The notes under the pieces: generated by a model
What the model saw: only the letters and a program-made list of their open reading frames with translations
Told to the model about the DNA's origin: nothing
Databases searched by the model: none
Source: CANKHA01 sp035652315
GTDB taxonomy: Bacteria; Pseudomonadota; Alphaproteobacteria; Rhizobiales; Xanthobacteraceae
DNA length: 64,000 nucleotides
Direction: 5' to 3'
Assembly: GCA_035652315.1 (NCBI GenBank)
Contig: DASREA010000035.1
Coordinates: 1 to 64,000 of the forward strand
Shown here: piece after piece, positions 25,566 to 33,927 of the stretch
Layout: each line of letters starts with the position of its first letter
Position numbering within the stretch: the first letter of the stretch is position 1
Made by a program: the position numbers and the translations under genes

Positions 25566-27307
25566 GTGGCGGCCCCGTCAAAGCCGAAGCGCAAGCCGCG
25601 GCGGTGCAGCCCCGCCGCAATTTAATCGATGCCTGGCTTTATGGCCGCAACATCGATCGCGGCGCCAAATCGCGGGCGCGGGTCGGCCTGATCATCCTCG
25701 CCTTCGTGATGATCTACGGGGTCATCGCCGGCCGCCTGGTGATGCTGGCCAACGAACCCGGCGCGCATAATGCGCGTCGTCCCAGCGCCGATGCCGTCTC
25801 CACTGCGCGGCCGGAGGTTCTCGATCGCCGCGGCGACATGCTTGCGGCCGACATCAAGGCGCCGTCGCTGTTCGGCGAACCGCGAAACATCATCGACGTG
25901 GACGAGGCCGTGGAATTATTGACGGCGGAATTGCCGGATCTCGACGCCGCCGAGCTGCGCGACCGGCTTTCCTCGCGCAAGGGCTTCGTCTGGCTCAAGC
26001 GCGAAATCACGCCGCCGCAGCAGGACGCCATTCATCGCCTGGGCCTTCCCGGGATCGGCTTCCTCGTCGAGAACAAGCGCGTCTATCCCAATGGACCTGA
26101 GGTTTCTCACCTCATCGGCCACGTCAATATCGACAACAAGGGCATCGCCGGCATCGAAAAATGGGTCGACGGGCAGGGGCTTGCCGCCCTGCACATGGCG
26201 GGCCTCGCCACCGACCGGCAATTGAAGCCGATCGAACTTTCTCTCGATCTGCGCGTGCAGCACGCGCTGCGCGACGAGCTCATTCGTGCCAAGGAGAAAT
26301 TCCAGGCGATTGCCGCCGCCGGCCTCGTCACCGACGTCAACACCGGCGAAGTCGTCGCCATGGTGTCGTTGCCGGATTACGACCCCAACGATCCGCGGCA
26401 GGCGCTCGAAGCGAACCGCATCAACCGGCTCACGACCGGCGTCTATGAGATGGGCTCGACCTTCAAGGCGCTGACGCTGGCCATGGCGCTCGATTCCGGA
26501 AAATTCTCGCTGAACTCAACCGTCGACGCCCGGCAACCCTTGCAATTCGGCCGCTTCGTTATTCACGATTACCACGCGCAGAACCGGCGGCTGACGCTGC
26601 CCGAGGTCTTTACTTATTCATCGAACATCGGAACCGCGCATCTCGCGCTGGCGCTGGGCGTGGATTACCATAGGCGGTTCCTCAAGAAGATGGGCCAACT
26701 TGATCGGCTGCATACCGAATTGCCGGAAAGCGCCGAGCCGCTGGTGCCGCAGCATTGGGGCGAGATCAACACCGCGACCATCGCTTTCGGCCACGGCCTG
26801 TCGGTGGCGCCGCTGCAGGCGATGATGGGCGTCGGCGCGGTCGTCAACGGCGGGCTGCTGATCCCGCCGACCTTTCTCAAGCGCACGCCGGCGGAAGCCG
26901 CCGCGCTCGCCAAGCGGGTGATCAAGCCGGAAACCAGCGCCGAGATGCGCTACCTGATGCGCCTTAACGTGGAAAAGGGAACCGCCACCCGCGCCAACGT
27001 CACCGGCTATTACATCGGGGGCAAGACCGGCACCTCGGAAAAGGTGGTCAACGGCCGCTACGACAAACACAAGGTGCTCAACAGCTTCACCGCCATCCTG
27101 CCGGCCGACAAGCCGCATTACCTCTTGCTCGTCATGCTCGACGAGCCGAAGGGCCTGCCGGAGACCCACGGTTTCGACACCTCCGGTTGGAACGCGGTCC
27201 CAACCGGGGCGGCGGTAATTTCACGCATCGCGCCGCTGCTTGATATCGCGCCCCGCTTCGACCTGCCGCCGCCGGACAAGCTCATTCTGGCCCGGGATGG
27301 CGGTTAG
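25562..27307 (+). CDS. ftsI: Penicillin-binding protein 3, division transpeptidase FtsI
   Basis: A 581-residue class B PBP that cross-links septal peptidoglycan. There is a cytoplasmic N-terminus, one membrane segment at about residues 41-62 (VGLIILAFVMIYGVIAGRLV), a pedestal domain with EVLDRRGDMLAADI, and the transpeptidase domain. Catalytic motifs are Ser299-Thr-Phe-Lys302 (MGSTFK), Ser353-Ser-Asn355 and Lys488-Thr-Gly-Thr (GGKTGTSEK). It overlaps ftsL and is separated from murE by 56 bases. Confidence 0.97.
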   Translation: MSGGPVKAEAQAAAVQPRRNLIDAWLYGRNIDRGAKSRARVGLIILAFVMIYGVIAGRLVMLANEPGAHNARRPSADAVSTARPEVLDRRGDMLAADIKAPSLFGEPRNIIDVDEAVELLTAELPDLDAAELRDRLSSRKGFVWLKREITPPQQDAIHRLGLPGIGFLVENKRVYPNGPEVSHLIGHVNIDNKGIAGIEKWVDGQGLAALHMAGLATDRQLKPIELSLDLRVQHALRDELIRAKEKFQAIAAAGLVTDVNTGEVVAMVSLPDYDPNDPRQALEANRINRLTTGVYEMGSTFKALTLAMALDSGKFSLNSTVDARQPLQFGRFVIHDYHAQNRRLTLPEVFTYSSNIGTAHLALALGVDYHRRFLKKMGQLDRLHTELPESAEPLVPQHWGEINTATIAFGHGLSVAPLQAMMGVGAVVNGGLLIPPTFLKRTPAEAAALAKRVIKPETSAEMRYLMRLNVEKGTATRANVTGYYIGGKTGTSEKVVNGRYDKHKVLNSFTAILPADKPHYLLLVMLDEPKGLPETHGFDTSGWNAVPTGAAVISRIAPLLDIAPRFDLPPPDKLILARDGG

Positions 27308-27363
27308 CCTAAAGCCGCAATCGCGCTTGTCAGCGCTGATGGCGGAAGGCATTCAATAGCGCC

Positions 27364-28809
27364 ATGAAGCTCAAGGATTTGCTCAGCGAGGACGCCGTCG
27401 ACGAGCGCTTTGCCGAGCTTGATGCCACCGGCATCACCGCCGATAGCCGCAAGGTCAAAGCCGGCGATCTGTTTGTCGCCATTGCAGGCGCGAAGGCGGA
27501 CGGCATGCGCTTCGCCGCGCAGGCGCTCGCGGCGGGCGCCGTCGCCGTCGCGGCGGAGACCATTCCCGCCTCGCGCGCCACCGCCAATTACATTCCCTTG
27601 TTCAATGCGCGGCGCGCCTTGGCGCTGGCCGCGGCCAAGCTCTATCCGCGGCAGCCCAAGGTCATTGCGGCAGTCACCGGCACGAGCGGCAAGACTTCGG
27701 TTGCCGCCTTCACCCGGCAGATCTGGACGCGGCTCGGTCATCAAGCGGCCAGCATCGGCACCATCGGGGTCGTGGCGCCGAAGCGCGAGGTCTATGGCTC
27801 GCTAACCACGCCGGATCCGGTCGAGCTGCACCGGCAGCTCGATCAGCTTGCCGGCGAGGGAGTGACCCATCTTGCGATGGAAGCGTCCTCGCATGGCCTC
27901 GACCAGCATCGTCTCGATGGCGTGCGGATCGGCGTCGGCGCTTTCACCAATATTTCGCGTGATCATCTCGATTATCACCATACCTTCCAGGCCTATTTCG
28001 ACGCCAAGCTGCGGCTGTTTCGCGACTTGATCGAACCGCGCGGCGTCGCGGTCGTGGCCGCCGATCACGATGCCGCCGCTACCGTCATGGCGGCTGCGCG
28101 CGGTCACGGACTGCGCGTCTTCGCCGTCGGCCGCCGCGGCGATGTCATTCGCCTGATCGACGCCGCCCCGGCCGGATTTGCGCAGAAGCTCACGCTCGAA
28201 TATGGCGGCAGCCGTTTCACCCTGCGGCTGCCCCTGGTGGGCGCTTTTCAGGTCGAAAATGCACTGGTGGCGGCCGGGTTGGTCATCGCCACCGGCGGCG
28301 ATCCGCCGGCAGTTTTCACCGCCCTGGAAAAGCTGGAAGGTGCCAAAGGCCGTCTCGAACTGGCGGCCGAATTTGGCGGTGCCCCAATTTTCATCGACTA
28401 TGCCCACAAGCCCGACGCCCTGGCCAAAGCGCTGGAAGCCTTGCGTCCTTACGTGACCGACCGCTTGATCGTGGTCCTGGGCGCCGGTGGCGATCGCGAC
28501 GCCGGCAAGCGGCCGATGATGGGCGCCATCGCGGCGGAGAAAGCCGATCGCGTCATTATTACTGACGACAATCCGCGCAGCGAGAATCCCGCCGCCATTC
28601 GCGCGCAAATTCTCGCCGCGGCGCCCAAGGCCCGGGAAATCGGGGACCGCGCCGAGGCCATTCGCGCCGCGATGGCGGAACTTCGCGCCGGCGATGTCTT
28701 GCTGATCGCCGGCAAGGGCCATGAAACCGGCCAAATCGTCGGCGATCGCGTATTGCCTTTTTCCGACCACGAAGCCGTCGCGGCGGCCCTGAAGGATCTC
28801 AGGGTATGA
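27364..28809 (+). CDS. murE: UDP-MurNAc-L-Ala-D-Glu:meso-diaminopimelate ligase MurE
   Basis: A 481-residue Mur ligase. The N-terminal domain has TGITADSRKVKAGDLFVAI; the ATP loop GTSGKTS is at residues 106-112; the central domain shows MEASSHGLDQHRLDGV and TNISRDHLDYH; the C-terminal domain shows FIDYAHKPDAL and DDNPRSENP. The DNPR motif is the one that selects meso-diaminopimelate rather than lysine. It overlaps murF by ATGA. Confidence 0.97.
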   Translation: MKLKDLLSEDAVDERFAELDATGITADSRKVKAGDLFVAIAGAKADGMRFAAQALAAGAVAVAAETIPASRATANYIPLFNARRALALAAAKLYPRQPKVIAAVTGTSGKTSVAAFTRQIWTRLGHQAASIGTIGVVAPKREVYGSLTTPDPVELHRQLDQLAGEGVTHLAMEASSHGLDQHRLDGVRIGVGAFTNISRDHLDYHHTFQAYFDAKLRLFRDLIEPRGVAVVAADHDAAATVMAAARGHGLRVFAVGRRGDVIRLIDAAPAGFAQKLTLEYGGSRFTLRLPLVGAFQVENALVAAGLVIATGGDPPAVFTALEKLEGAKGRLELAAEFGGAPIFIDYAHKPDALAKALEALRPYVTDRLIVVLGAGGDRDAGKRPMMGAIAAEKADRVIITDDNPRSENPAAIRAQILAAAPKAREIGDRAEAIRAAMAELRAGDVLLIAGKGHETGQIVGDRVLPFSDHEAVAAALKDLRV

Positions 28810-30251
28810 CACCCCGGCCCCTGTGGACCGTCGAAGCCATGGCGGCCGCCATGGGCGCGCGCGCGCAGGGCGCGCCGCCTGAGGTCGTACAGGGTCTGTC
28901 CATCGACAGCCGCAGCCTGCAAGCAGGCGACGCCTTCTTCGCCATCAAGGGCGACAGCCGCGACGGTCATGAATTTGTCCGCGCCGCGCTCGATCGCGGG
29001 GCGGCCTTGGCCGTGGTCGCCGAAGGCAGGCGCGGCGAGTTTTCTGCCGATGCGCCGCTGCTGGTCGTGCCCGATGTGCTCGAAGGTCTGCGCGATCTCG
29101 CCCGCGCCGCGCGCGCGCGCAGCGGCGCAAAAATCATCGCCGTCACCGGCTCGGTCGGCAAGACCAGCACCAAGGAAGCCTTGCGCCTCGCCTTGTCACC
29201 GGAAGGCGAAACCCACGCCTCCATCGCCTCCTACAACAACCATTGGGGCGTGCCGCTCTCGCTGGCCCGCTGCCCGCAGAGCGCCCGTTTCGCGATATTC
29301 GAAATCGGGATGAATCATGCGGGGGAGATCGAGCCGCTGACGCGCCTGGCGCGGCCGCATCTGGCAATTATTACCGCCATCGAGCCGGTGCATCTGGAGT
29401 TCTTCCCTTCCATCGAAGCGATTGCCGATGCCAAGAGCGAAATCTTCTTCGGTCTGGAGCCGGGCGGGACAGCGGTGCTCAACCGCGACAATCCGCATTA
29501 CGCGCGCCTGCGCCGCAATGCCAAAGCCGCGGGCGTCGAGCGCATCGTCGGCTTCGGCAGCCACCCGAAGGCCGAGGCGCGCCTGCTCGATCATTCCCTG
29601 CACGCCGATTGCTCGACCGTGCATGCCGATATCCTCGGCGCCGAAGTGACCTACAGGATCGGCGCGCCCGGCGAGCATCTCGTTTATAATTCGCTGGCGG
29701 TCCTGGCCGCCGTGGTGCTTGCCGGCGGCGACCTCGCGCTCGGCGCGCTGGCACTGTCGCAATTCAAGCCGGCGGCGGGGCGCGGCGCGCGGCTGGCGCT
29801 TGGCCTGCCGAACGGGGCCGCCGCGGTGCTGATCGACGAAAGCTACAATGCCAATCCGGCGTCGATGCGGGCCGCGCTCGCCTTGCTGGGCAAGGTCGAG
29901 CCGGGTCCGCGCGGGCGCCGCATCGCGGTTCTCGGCGACATGCTGGAACTCGGCGACAAGGGGCCGGCCTTGCATCGCGAATTGCTCGGCAGCGTGCTCG
30001 CCAATGCCGTGGATCTCGTCTTCTGCTCGGGCCCGTTGATGCAGGAGCTATGGCAAGCCCTTCCCTCCGAGCGCCGGGGCGGCTATGCGGAAGCGGCGGC
30101 GGCGCTCGAGTCGCCCGTGCTGGCCGCGGTGCAACCCGGTGACGTGCTTATGGTCAAAGGCTCGCTTGGCTCGCGCATGGGGCCCCTGGTCAAGGCGCTG
30201 CAACGCAGCTTTCCTTCCCCTGTGACGCGCGAAACGGCGCTGCAAGGCTGA
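28806..30251 (+). CDS. murF: UDP-MurNAc-tripeptide:D-Ala-D-Ala ligase MurF
   Basis: A 481-residue Mur ligase completing the UDP-MurNAc-pentapeptide. The N-terminal domain shows LSIDSRSLQAGDAFFAI; the ATP loop is VTGSVGKTSTKE at about residues 112-123; then ASYNNHWGVPLSL, FEIGMNHAGEIEPLT, IDESYNANPASMRAAL and AVLGDMLELG. It starts in the murE stop and is followed 4 bases later by mraY. It ends with an unconserved tail. Confidence 0.97.
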   Translation: MTPRPLWTVEAMAAAMGARAQGAPPEVVQGLSIDSRSLQAGDAFFAIKGDSRDGHEFVRAALDRGAALAVVAEGRRGEFSADAPLLVVPDVLEGLRDLARAARARSGAKIIAVTGSVGKTSTKEALRLALSPEGETHASIASYNNHWGVPLSLARCPQSARFAIFEIGMNHAGEIEPLTRLARPHLAIITAIEPVHLEFFPSIEAIADAKSEIFFGLEPGGTAVLNRDNPHYARLRRNAKAAGVERIVGFGSHPKAEARLLDHSLHADCSTVHADILGAEVTYRIGAPGEHLVYNSLAVLAAVVLAGGDLALGALALSQFKPAAGRGARLALGLPNGAAAVLIDESYNANPASMRAALALLGKVEPGPRGRRIAVLGDMLELGDKGPALHRELLGSVLANAVDLVFCSGPLMQELWQALPSERRGGYAEAAAALESPVLAAVQPGDVLMVKGSLGSRMGPLVKALQRSFPSPVTRETALQG

Positions 30252-30255
30252 TCGC

Positions 30256-31341
30256 ATGCTGTATTGGTTGATCGAACTTTCGGACAAGATCTCGATTTTC
30301 AACGTCTTCCGTTACATCACCTTCCGCACCGGCGGCGCCATCGTCACCGCGCTGCTATTCGTCTTTCTGTTCGGCGCGCCGATCATCGACATGCTGCGGC
30401 TGAAACAGGGCAAGGGGCAGCCGATCCGCGCCGACGGGCCGCAATCGCACCTAGTGACCAAGAAAGGCACGCCCACGATGGGCGGCCTGATGATCCTCTC
30501 CGGCATCCTTGTATCCACGGTGCTTTGGGCCAATCCCGCCAATCCCTATGTCTGGATCGTGCTCGGCGTCACCCTCTGTTTCGGCCTGGTCGGCTTCTAC
30601 GACGACTATCTGAAGGTTACGCGGCAGACCCACAGCGGCTTTTCCGGCCGCACCCGGCTGGCCGCCGAGGCTTTGATCGCTGCGCTCGCCTGCTATGCCT
30701 TGGCACATCTGGGCCGCGCGCCGTTCGCCACCTCGCTGACATTTCCGTTTTTCAAGGAACTGGTGTTCAACCTCGGCTGGTTCTTCATCATATTTGGCGC
30801 CTTCATCATCGTCGGCGCCGGCAACGCGGTGAATCTCACCGACGGCCTCGACGGGCTCGCCATCGTTCCGGTGATGATCGCGGGGGCGAGCTTCGGGCTG
30901 ATCTCCTATCTCGCCGGCAACGTGGTCTTCGCCGATTATCTGCAGATCCATTACGTCGCCGGCACCGGCGAGCTTGCCGTGTTGTGTGGCGCGGTGCTGG
31001 GGTCGGGGCTCGGCTTTCTCTGGTTCAACGCGCCGCCGGCGTCGGTCTTCATGGGCGATACCGGGTCGCTATCGCTTGGCGGCTTGATCGGCACCGTCGC
31101 CGTTGCGACCAAGCATGAGATCGTGCTCGCCGTGATCGGCGGCCTGTTCGTGCTGGAAGCCGTTTCGGTGATCGTCCAGGTCGCCTCGTTCAAGCTCACC
31201 GGCAAGCGCGTCTTCAAGATGGCGCCGATCCATCACCATTTCGAACAGCTTGGCTGGACCGAGCCGCAGATCGTCATCCGTTTCTGGATCGTCGCGGTCG
31301 TGCTGGCGCTCGCGGGCCTTGCCACGCTGAAGCTGCGATGA
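30256..31341 (+). CDS. mraY: Phospho-MurNAc-pentapeptide transferase MraY
   Basis: A 361-residue integral membrane enzyme (about ten segments) that makes lipid I from UDP-MurNAc-pentapeptide and undecaprenyl phosphate. Signatures: KKGTPTMGGLMIL, GFYDDYLKVTR (the Asp pair), GNAVNLTDGLDGLA, FMGDTGSLSLGG and MAPIHHHFEQLGWTEPQ. It lies 4 bases after murF. A run of eight T follows 1 base after the stop, then a palindromic repeat that separates it from murD. Confidence 0.97.
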   Translation: MLYWLIELSDKISIFNVFRYITFRTGGAIVTALLFVFLFGAPIIDMLRLKQGKGQPIRADGPQSHLVTKKGTPTMGGLMILSGILVSTVLWANPANPYVWIVLGVTLCFGLVGFYDDYLKVTRQTHSGFSGRTRLAAEALIAALACYALAHLGRAPFATSLTFPFFKELVFNLGWFFIIFGAFIIVGAGNAVNLTDGLDGLAIVPVMIAGASFGLISYLAGNVVFADYLQIHYVAGTGELAVLCGAVLGSGLGFLWFNAPPASVFMGDTGSLSLGGLIGTVAVATKHEIVLAVIGGLFVLEAVSVIVQVASFKLTGKRVFKMAPIHHHFEQLGWTEPQIVIRFWIVAVVLALAGLATLKLR

Positions 31342-31352
31342 GTTTTTTTTGG

Positions 31353-31455
31353 GTCATTCCGGAAGCTGGCGCGCGGCGACAGCTATCCGGAATCCAGAGA
31401 CACGGAATACGTTTCTGGATTCCGGATTTCGGCCTTCGGCCGATCCCGGAATGAC
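31353..31455. repeat. Palindromic repeat, family A, between mraY and murD
   Basis: A 103-base element that begins GTCATTCCGG and ends CCGGAATGAC, with inner arms CCGGAATCCAGAGAC and TCTGGATTCCGG. The murD ribosome-binding site (GGAG) lies 1 base after the end. It shares its ends and inner arms with the copies at 38729, 48108, 50692, 57175, 59591 and 61351. It splits the otherwise tight mraY-murD joint of the dcw cluster. Confidence 0.85.
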
Positions 31456-31465
31456 GGAGCGGGTC

Positions 31466-32842
31466 ATGACCCCCATCACGGTCTTTGCGGGAAAGAAAGT
31501 CGCGGTCTTCGGCCTTGGCGGCTCGGGTCTGGTCAGCGCCAGCGCCTTGCTCGCCGGCGGGGCCGACGTCCTCGGATTCGACGACGATCCGGCCTCCGTG
31601 CAGCGCGCGACGGCGGCGGGAATTCCGGCCGCCGATCTGCGCGATGCGGATTGGTCGAAGATTGCCGCTTTGGTGCTGGCGCCGGGCGTGCCGCTCACGC
31701 ACCCCAAACCGCATTGGACGGTGGCGCTGGCCCGCGCGGCCGGCGTCGAGATCATCGGCGATGTGGAACTGTTTGGCCGCGAACGCGCTGTCCGCGCGCC
31801 GGGCGCGGCCTTTGTCGCCATCACCGGAACCAACGGCAAATCCACAACGACCGCGCTGGTCGCGCATATTTTGCGCAGCGCCGGCCGCGACGTGCAGATG
31901 GGCGGCAACATCGGCGTCGCCATCCTGTCGTTGGAGCCTCCGGCGCCGGGCCGTGTGCATGTCGTCGAGATTTCCTCGTATCAGGCCGACCTTGCGCCGA
32001 CGCTGAAGCCCAGCGTGGGAATATTGCTTAATGTCACCCCGGATCATCTCGATCGCCACGGCACCATGGACAATTACGCCGCGATCAAGGAACGGGTCGT
32101 GACCCATGCGGACACCGCCGTGATTGCGGTGGATGACGATTACACCCGCGCCATCGCCGGTCGCTGCGAGCAGGCGGGAAATCCCACCGTGCTCGTGTCA
32201 TCGCAGCGCACGCTCCCCCGCGGCCTGTCCATCGATGGCTCGACGATCGTGCGCCGCGACGAAGCGGTCGAGGAACGGCTGGCCGATCTTGCCGCAATCA
32301 ACACATTGCGCGGCCGTCATAACGCGCAGAACGCCGCCGCCGCGGTCGCCGCCGCGCTCGCGCTCGACGTGCCGGTCGAGGCGATCCGGCGCGGACTTGC
32401 GAGTTTTCCCGGCCTGCCGCACCGCCTGGAGGAAGTCGGACGCAAAGGCCGCGTGCTTTTCGTCAACGACTCGAAGGGCACCAACGCGGATTCCACCGAC
32501 AAAGCGCTGTCATCTTTCGCCGGCGATATCTTCTGGATCCTCGGCGGCAAGGCCAAGGAAGGTGGCATCGAATCGCTCAGGCGATTCTTTCCGAAGATCG
32601 CCAAGGCCTATCTGATCGGCGAGGCGAGCGATGCCTTCGCCAAGACGCTGGAAGGGCAGGTGCCTTATAGCCGCTGCGGCACGCTTGACGTTGCGGTGGC
32701 GCAAGCCGCCGCCGATGCGGAAGCGTCCAACGCGGCAGAGCCGGTCGTGTTGCTCTCGCCGGCTTGCGCCTCCTTCGACCAGTACCGGAATTTCGAGGTG
32801 CGGGGCGACCACTTCCGTAAGCTGGTGCGGGCGCTGATCTAA
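31466..32842 (+). CDS. murD: UDP-MurNAc-L-Ala:D-glutamate ligase MurD
   Basis: A 458-residue Mur ligase. The start at 31466 (MTPITVFAGKKVAVFGLG) has GGAG 6 bases upstream; the frame is open back through the repeat, but those residues come from the repeat. Signatures: GLGGSGLVSASALLAGG, the ATP loop ITGTNGKSTTTALV, MGGNIGVAIL, EISSYQAD, NVTPDHLDRHGTM, FVNDSKGTNADST and ILGGKAKEGG. It is followed by a carbonic anhydrase gene rather than ftsW, which is unusual for this cluster. Confidence 0.96.
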   Translation: MTPITVFAGKKVAVFGLGGSGLVSASALLAGGADVLGFDDDPASVQRATAAGIPAADLRDADWSKIAALVLAPGVPLTHPKPHWTVALARAAGVEIIGDVELFGRERAVRAPGAAFVAITGTNGKSTTTALVAHILRSAGRDVQMGGNIGVAILSLEPPAPGRVHVVEISSYQADLAPTLKPSVGILLNVTPDHLDRHGTMDNYAAIKERVVTHADTAVIAVDDDYTRAIAGRCEQAGNPTVLVSSQRTLPRGLSIDGSTIVRRDEAVEERLADLAAINTLRGRHNAQNAAAAVAAALALDVPVEAIRRGLASFPGLPHRLEEVGRKGRVLFVNDSKGTNADSTDKALSSFAGDIFWILGGKAKEGGIESLRRFFPKIAKAYLIGEASDAFAKTLEGQVPYSRCGTLDVAVAQAAADAEASNAAEPVVLLSPACASFDQYRNFEVRGDHFRKLVRALI

Positions 32843-32954
32843 TTTCCTTTTTATCGGGGACGCTTCGCGGTCTGTTTGATAAGTCTGGGCCATATCTGTT
32901 TGGAGTTTATAATGGGTCGTTCGCTAAGGAGTTCAGCAGGGGGAGGTCATTGTC

Positions 32955-33674
32955 ATGTGCAACATTTGTGAAAAGCGGGCTATGGGCCGCCGGCAATTCC
33001 TCGCATTGGCTGGCTTCGGTCTGGCGGCGGGCAGTTCCTTGTTCGGATGGAATAAAGCCTTTGCGGCAGGTGAGACGACGTCGGTCACCGTGGACCAGGC
33101 GCTGGCGAATCTGAAATCCGGCAACGATAAATTCGTCAACGCGCCCCAAGTTTGCGCCGCCGATCTTGCCAAGAGCCGCGCCAGAGTCGCCGGCCATCAA
33201 ATGCCGTGGGCAACCATCGTAAGCTGCGCCGACAGCCGCGTGCCGCCCGAACTGCTGTTTGGCGGTCTGGGGGTCGGCGAGCTGTTCGTTGCGCGCAACG
33301 CCGGCAACATGGTCGACACGGCGACGATGGGGACGGTCGAATACGGCGCGGCGGTGCTTGGTACTCCGCTCGTTGTGGTGCTGGGACACGAGCGTTGCGG
33401 CGCGGTGGCGGCGGCCTGCGATGTCGTGACCAAAAAGGCGACCTTCCCGGGCTCCATTGGACCGATGGTGAAAGCGATCGTTCCAGCGGCGCAAGCAGTG
33501 AAGGATAAACCCGGCGATTTCGTCGACAACGCGGTGCGCGAAAGCGCGCGGCGCACAGCGGTCCAGATTGCCACGAAAAGCAAGATCGTCGCCGGTCTGG
33601 TCAAGGCCGGGAAGGTGAAGGTCGTCGCGGCGCGATACGATCTCGATGACGGCAAGGTCGAATACCTCGCCTGA
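32955..33674 (+). CDS. Tat-exported beta-class carbonic anhydrase
   Basis: A 239-residue enzyme interconverting CO2 and bicarbonate. The twin-arginine signal is at residues 11-39 (GRRQFLALAG then a hydrophobic stretch to AFAAG), so it acts in the periplasm. The zinc ligands Cys91, His145 and Cys148 and the Asp93-Arg95 dyad are all present (SCADSRVPPE; GHERCGAV). It sits between murD and ftsW, 112 bases after murD and 253 before ftsW, and is not part of the usual dcw set. A GGGGGAGG stretch before the ATG gives a strong ribosome-binding site. Confidence 0.93.
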   Translation: MCNICEKRAMGRRQFLALAGFGLAAGSSLFGWNKAFAAGETTSVTVDQALANLKSGNDKFVNAPQVCAADLAKSRARVAGHQMPWATIVSCADSRVPPELLFGGLGVGELFVARNAGNMVDTATMGTVEYGAAVLGTPLVVVLGHERCGAVAAACDVVTKKATFPGSIGPMVKAIVPAAQAVKDKPGDFVDNAVRESARRTAVQIATKSKIVAGLVKAGKVKVVAARYDLDDGKVEYLA

Positions 33675-33701
33675 AACGCGGGTTGACTAGACGCACCGGC
33701 G

Positions 33702-33737
33702 CAGGGCGGAGCCCGTTGCACTCGGGTCGCCCGCCTG
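33702..33737 (+). terminator. Possible hairpin after the carbonic anhydrase gene
   Basis: A two-part hairpin: outer arms GGGCGG and CCGCCT-side bases, inner arms GCCCG and CGGGT, around a short TTGCACT loop. It lies 28 bases after the stop. There is no clear T-run straight after it, so termination may be partial or the hairpin may be part of a degraded repeat. A repeat fragment (GTCATTCCGAGG ... GGGGTGACG) follows at about 33778-33836. Confidence 0.3.
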
Positions 33738-33862
33738 CGTCTCACTTTCTCCGCCTGGTGCGGGAGTTGCTGGGGCCGTCATTCCGAGGTGCGAGCCAAC
33801 CGGTCCGCGCGGCGCGTGGCGGCGTCGGGGTGACGGCGCATAGTGCAAATCTTTTCACCCCG

Positions 33863-33878
33863 TTAATCCCCCCTAAAC
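33863..33878 (+). promoter_or_regulatory. Near-consensus CtrA box upstream of ftsW
   Basis: TTAA at 33863-33866, a 7-base spacer, then TAAAC at 33874-33878: one mismatch from the CtrA consensus TTAA-N7-TTAAC. A GAGTC (CcrM GANTC) site follows at 33885-33889. The ftsW ATG is 50 bases downstream. CtrA controls several division genes in Caulobacter and relatives. The 253-base gap suggests that ftsW starts its own transcript here. Confidence 0.5.
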
Positions 33879-33927
33879 CATAACGAGTCACGACTTAGCC
33901 GGGGCAAAGCCCATCGGGGAGGCGGGC

